In this document: piece after piece, positions 14,721 through 15,936 of the stretch
Position numbering within the stretch: position 1 is the stretch's first letter
Layout of the letters: each line of letters starts with the position of its first letter
DNA from: JBDRGX01 sp043817485 [NCBI: bacterium]
Lineage (GTDB): Bacteria > JBDRGX01
Length of the DNA stretch: 15,936 bases
NCBI GenBank assembly: GCA_043817485.1
Contig: JBDRGX010000066.1
Location: 1-15,936, forward strand
Reading direction: 5' to 3'
Made by a program: the position numbers and the translations under genes
The notes under the pieces: generated by a model
Told to the model about the DNA's origin: nothing
Seen by the model: the letters and a program-made list of their open reading frames with translations, nothing else
Database searches by the model: none

Positions 14721-15605
14721 TTGTTAAAAGAAATAAACAAAAATATTTATTATGAAGCAATAAGAAAAATTAAAAAAGATAAATTAGCTTTAACTGCTTT
14801 TTGGATAATTGTAATTTATATAATTTTAGCTTTTTTAATTCAATGTAAAATAGTTGCTTTTAACTATGATAAAGAAGTAGGTTTATCTTATGAAAACCCA
14901 TCTTTTAAACATTTATTTGGAACAGATATTTTTGGCAGAGATGTTTTTATTAGAGCAATTTATGCTATTAAAATTTCTATGTCTGTGGGCTTAATTGCTT
15001 CTTTAATAGCAATTCCAATTGGTGTAATTTTAGGTGCTATTGCTGGATTTTTTGGAAAAAAAGTAGATGAATTTATAGTTTGGCTTTATTCAACAATAGC
15101 TTCTATTCCCGGCTTGCTTTTAATTTTGGCTTTTAGTTTAGTATTAAAAGATAAAGTAATTTTTGGAATACAATTAAAAGGAATATATACAGTATATTTA
15201 GCCATAGGTCTTACAAGTTGGGTCGGAATTTGTCGTTTAATAAGAGCCGAAGTAATGAAGCATAAAAAAAGAGAATATGTTTTAGCTGCACAAGCATTAG
15301 GTGCAAGTAGTTGGCGTCAAATTTTTATTCATATACTTCCTAATGTATTTCATTTAATTTTAATTGAATTTTCTCTTGAATTTGTTTATGCAATTAAATC
15401 AGAAGTAATTATTAGTTATTTAGGGTTAGGAGTTCAAAATTTACCAAGTTGGGGAATAATGATTAGTGATGCTAAACAAGAGCTTGCTCGAGGAATTTGG
15501 TGGCAATTAGCTGCAGCTTCTTTGTTTATGTTTATTATAGTTTTATCTTTAAATATTTTTATAGATGCTTTAAGAGAAGCTATTGACCCTAAAATGAAAA
15601 AATAA
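14721..15605 (+). CDS. dppC: Peptide/nickel-type ABC transporter permease, DppC/OppC family
   Basis: The second permease subunit of the importer, about 294 residues. It has an N-terminal cytoplasmic Lys-rich segment, a first helix (about 28-42), the family signature FGTDIFGRDVFIRAIYAIKIS, helices through GVILGAIAGFFGKKVDEF and IPGLLLILAFSLVL, and the EAA loop EYVLAAQALGASSWRQIFIHILP followed by SEVIISYLGLGVQNLPSWG. The end, DALREAIDPKMKK, is also typical (D..DP). The start is odd: the frame begins with TTG at 14721, while an ATG at 14716, better spaced behind AGGA (14707-14710), reads only MFC and stops. One extra T in the T4 run after that ATG would join it to the gene, so either TTG is used or a one-base deletion has damaged the start. 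The core is intact. Confidence 0.9.
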   Translation: MLKEINKNIYYEAIRKIKKDKLALTAFWIIVIYIILAFLIQCKIVAFNYDKEVGLSYENPSFKHLFGTDIFGRDVFIRAIYAIKISMSVGLIASLIAIPIGVILGAIAGFFGKKVDEFIVWLYSTIASIPGLLLILAFSLVLKDKVIFGIQLKGIYTVYLAIGLTSWVGICRLIRAEVMKHKKREYVLAAQALGASSWRQIFIHILPNVFHLILIEFSLEFVYAIKSEVIISYLGLGVQNLPSWGIMISDAKQELARGIWWQLAAASLFMFIIVLSLNIFIDALREAIDPKMKK

Positions 15606-15608
15606 ATT

Positions 15609-15656
15609 TTAGACTTATAACAAAATTAGGCTTATTTAGCAATAAGTCTAATAGTA
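15609..15656 (+). terminator. Possible terminator after dppC
   Basis: TTAGACTTAT (15609-15618) pairs with ATAAGTCTAA (15642-15651), followed by TAGTAATTTTTAATT. An alternative hairpin, CTTATT-TAGC-AATAAG (15631-15646), shares the right arm. The T-tract is interrupted, so the call is moderate. Confidence 0.45.
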
Positions 15657-15711
15657 ATTTTAATTAGGGTTAAAAAAAATATTTTTAAAATTAAAATGAG
15701 GAAATAATTTT

Positions 15712-15936
15712 ATGAATAAACAAGAAGCAAAAATTTCAATTGAAAAATTAGTTGAGAAATATCAAAGAGTTGTAGAAGTTGGTAAGATAAAATCCTATAA
15801 CGAGGCACAAACTCGCAATGAATTTATTGAGCCGCTTTTTGAATCTCTTGGTTGGGATATGAGAAATCTCACGATAGACAATGAAGTTACCACAGAAGAA
15901 AATGTTTCTGGTGGCAGGGTTGATTTGGCTTTCCGC
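15712..15936 (+). CDS. N-terminus of a probable type IIG restriction-modification enzyme (3' end outside window)
   Basis: Seventy-five codons run to the right edge without a stop. The start ATG has GAGGA 9 nt upstream. The sequence KLVEKYQRVVEVGKIKSYNEAQTRNEFIEPLFESLGWDMRN, given here in pieces because of its length (LVEKYQR, SYNEAQTRNEFIEPLFE, LGWDMRN), then GGRVDLAFR, resembles the N-terminal PD-(D/E)XK nuclease region of Eco57I-like fused nuclease-methyltransferases and of some HsdR-type proteins: a Glu in the E..TR..FI.P helix, and an Asp in GGRVDLAF that would precede an E-x-K pair beyond the edge. Codon use (CTC, ACC, CGC, GCC-like third bases) is visibly less AT-rich than in all other genes of the window, consistent with recent acquisition. 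The methyltransferase part is not visible, so the subtype is inferred. Confidence 0.6.
   Translation, partial: MNKQEAKISIEKLVEKYQRVVEVGKIKSYNEAQTRNEFIEPLFESLGWDMRNLTIDNEVTTEENVSGGRVDLAFR

Overview
The window is about 16 kb of very AT-rich bacterial DNA (by eye roughly a quarter G+C, nearly all stops TAA). Several genes belong to a Gram-negative, diderm cell: a TamB-type protein, an Omp85/TamA-type outer-membrane protein and a class A penicillin-binding protein. The remaining genes are housekeeping: membrane pyrophosphatase, OMP decarboxylase, SAICAR synthetase, ScpB, a UvrD-family helicase-nuclease and a peptide-type ABC permease pair. I cannot name the phylum. The low G+C, the non-ATG starts and the decayed-looking reading frames would fit a reduced or host-associated candidate lineage, but that is inference.

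Layout. Positions 1-1642 (+) hold the 3' part of tamB. A GC-rich palindromic island (about 1656-1790) separates it from a convergent minus-strand operon, hppA - pyrF - tamA/Omp85 (6421 down to 1813), which has a strong sigma70-type promoter (6469-6497) and a strong ribosome binding site. A 406-bp divergent intergenic region follows; it also carries a plus-strand promoter and a hairpin-rich leader. The plus strand then carries a UvrD-like helicase with a C-terminal RecB-family, probably Fe-S, nuclease (6828-9726), scpB (9762-10448), a PBP1A-type gene (10566-12566), purC (12648-13439), dppB-like (13629-14609) and dppC-like (14721-15605). At the right edge lies the 5' end of a probable type IIG restriction-modification gene (15712 to the edge), whose codon usage looks less AT-rich than its neighbours.

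The most striking property is a cluster of broken reading frames in otherwise well-conserved genes. pyrF, hppA and the helicase-nuclease are each split by a +1 frameshift exactly at an A/T homopolymer of 9-10 bases, and in all three removing one base restores a continuous, family-consistent protein. purC has an in-frame TAA at its eighth codon, between a good start site and its conserved EGKTK motif. dppC may have a fifth, subtler lesion at its start. Either the assembly carries systematic homopolymer errors, or this is real decay or slippage, possibly rescued by polymerase slippage as reported for poly(A) tracts of insect endosymbionts.

Functionally, hppA and pyrF are joined head to tail (TAAATG). 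TamA and TamB, partners in outer-membrane protein assembly, lie next to each other but converge instead of forming one operon. The pyrophosphatase has the residues of a K+-dependent, probably Na+-pumping, enzyme, and PurC resembles the animal PAICS type more than the usual bacterial type. I found no CRISPR array, tRNA, rRNA or complete mobile element.
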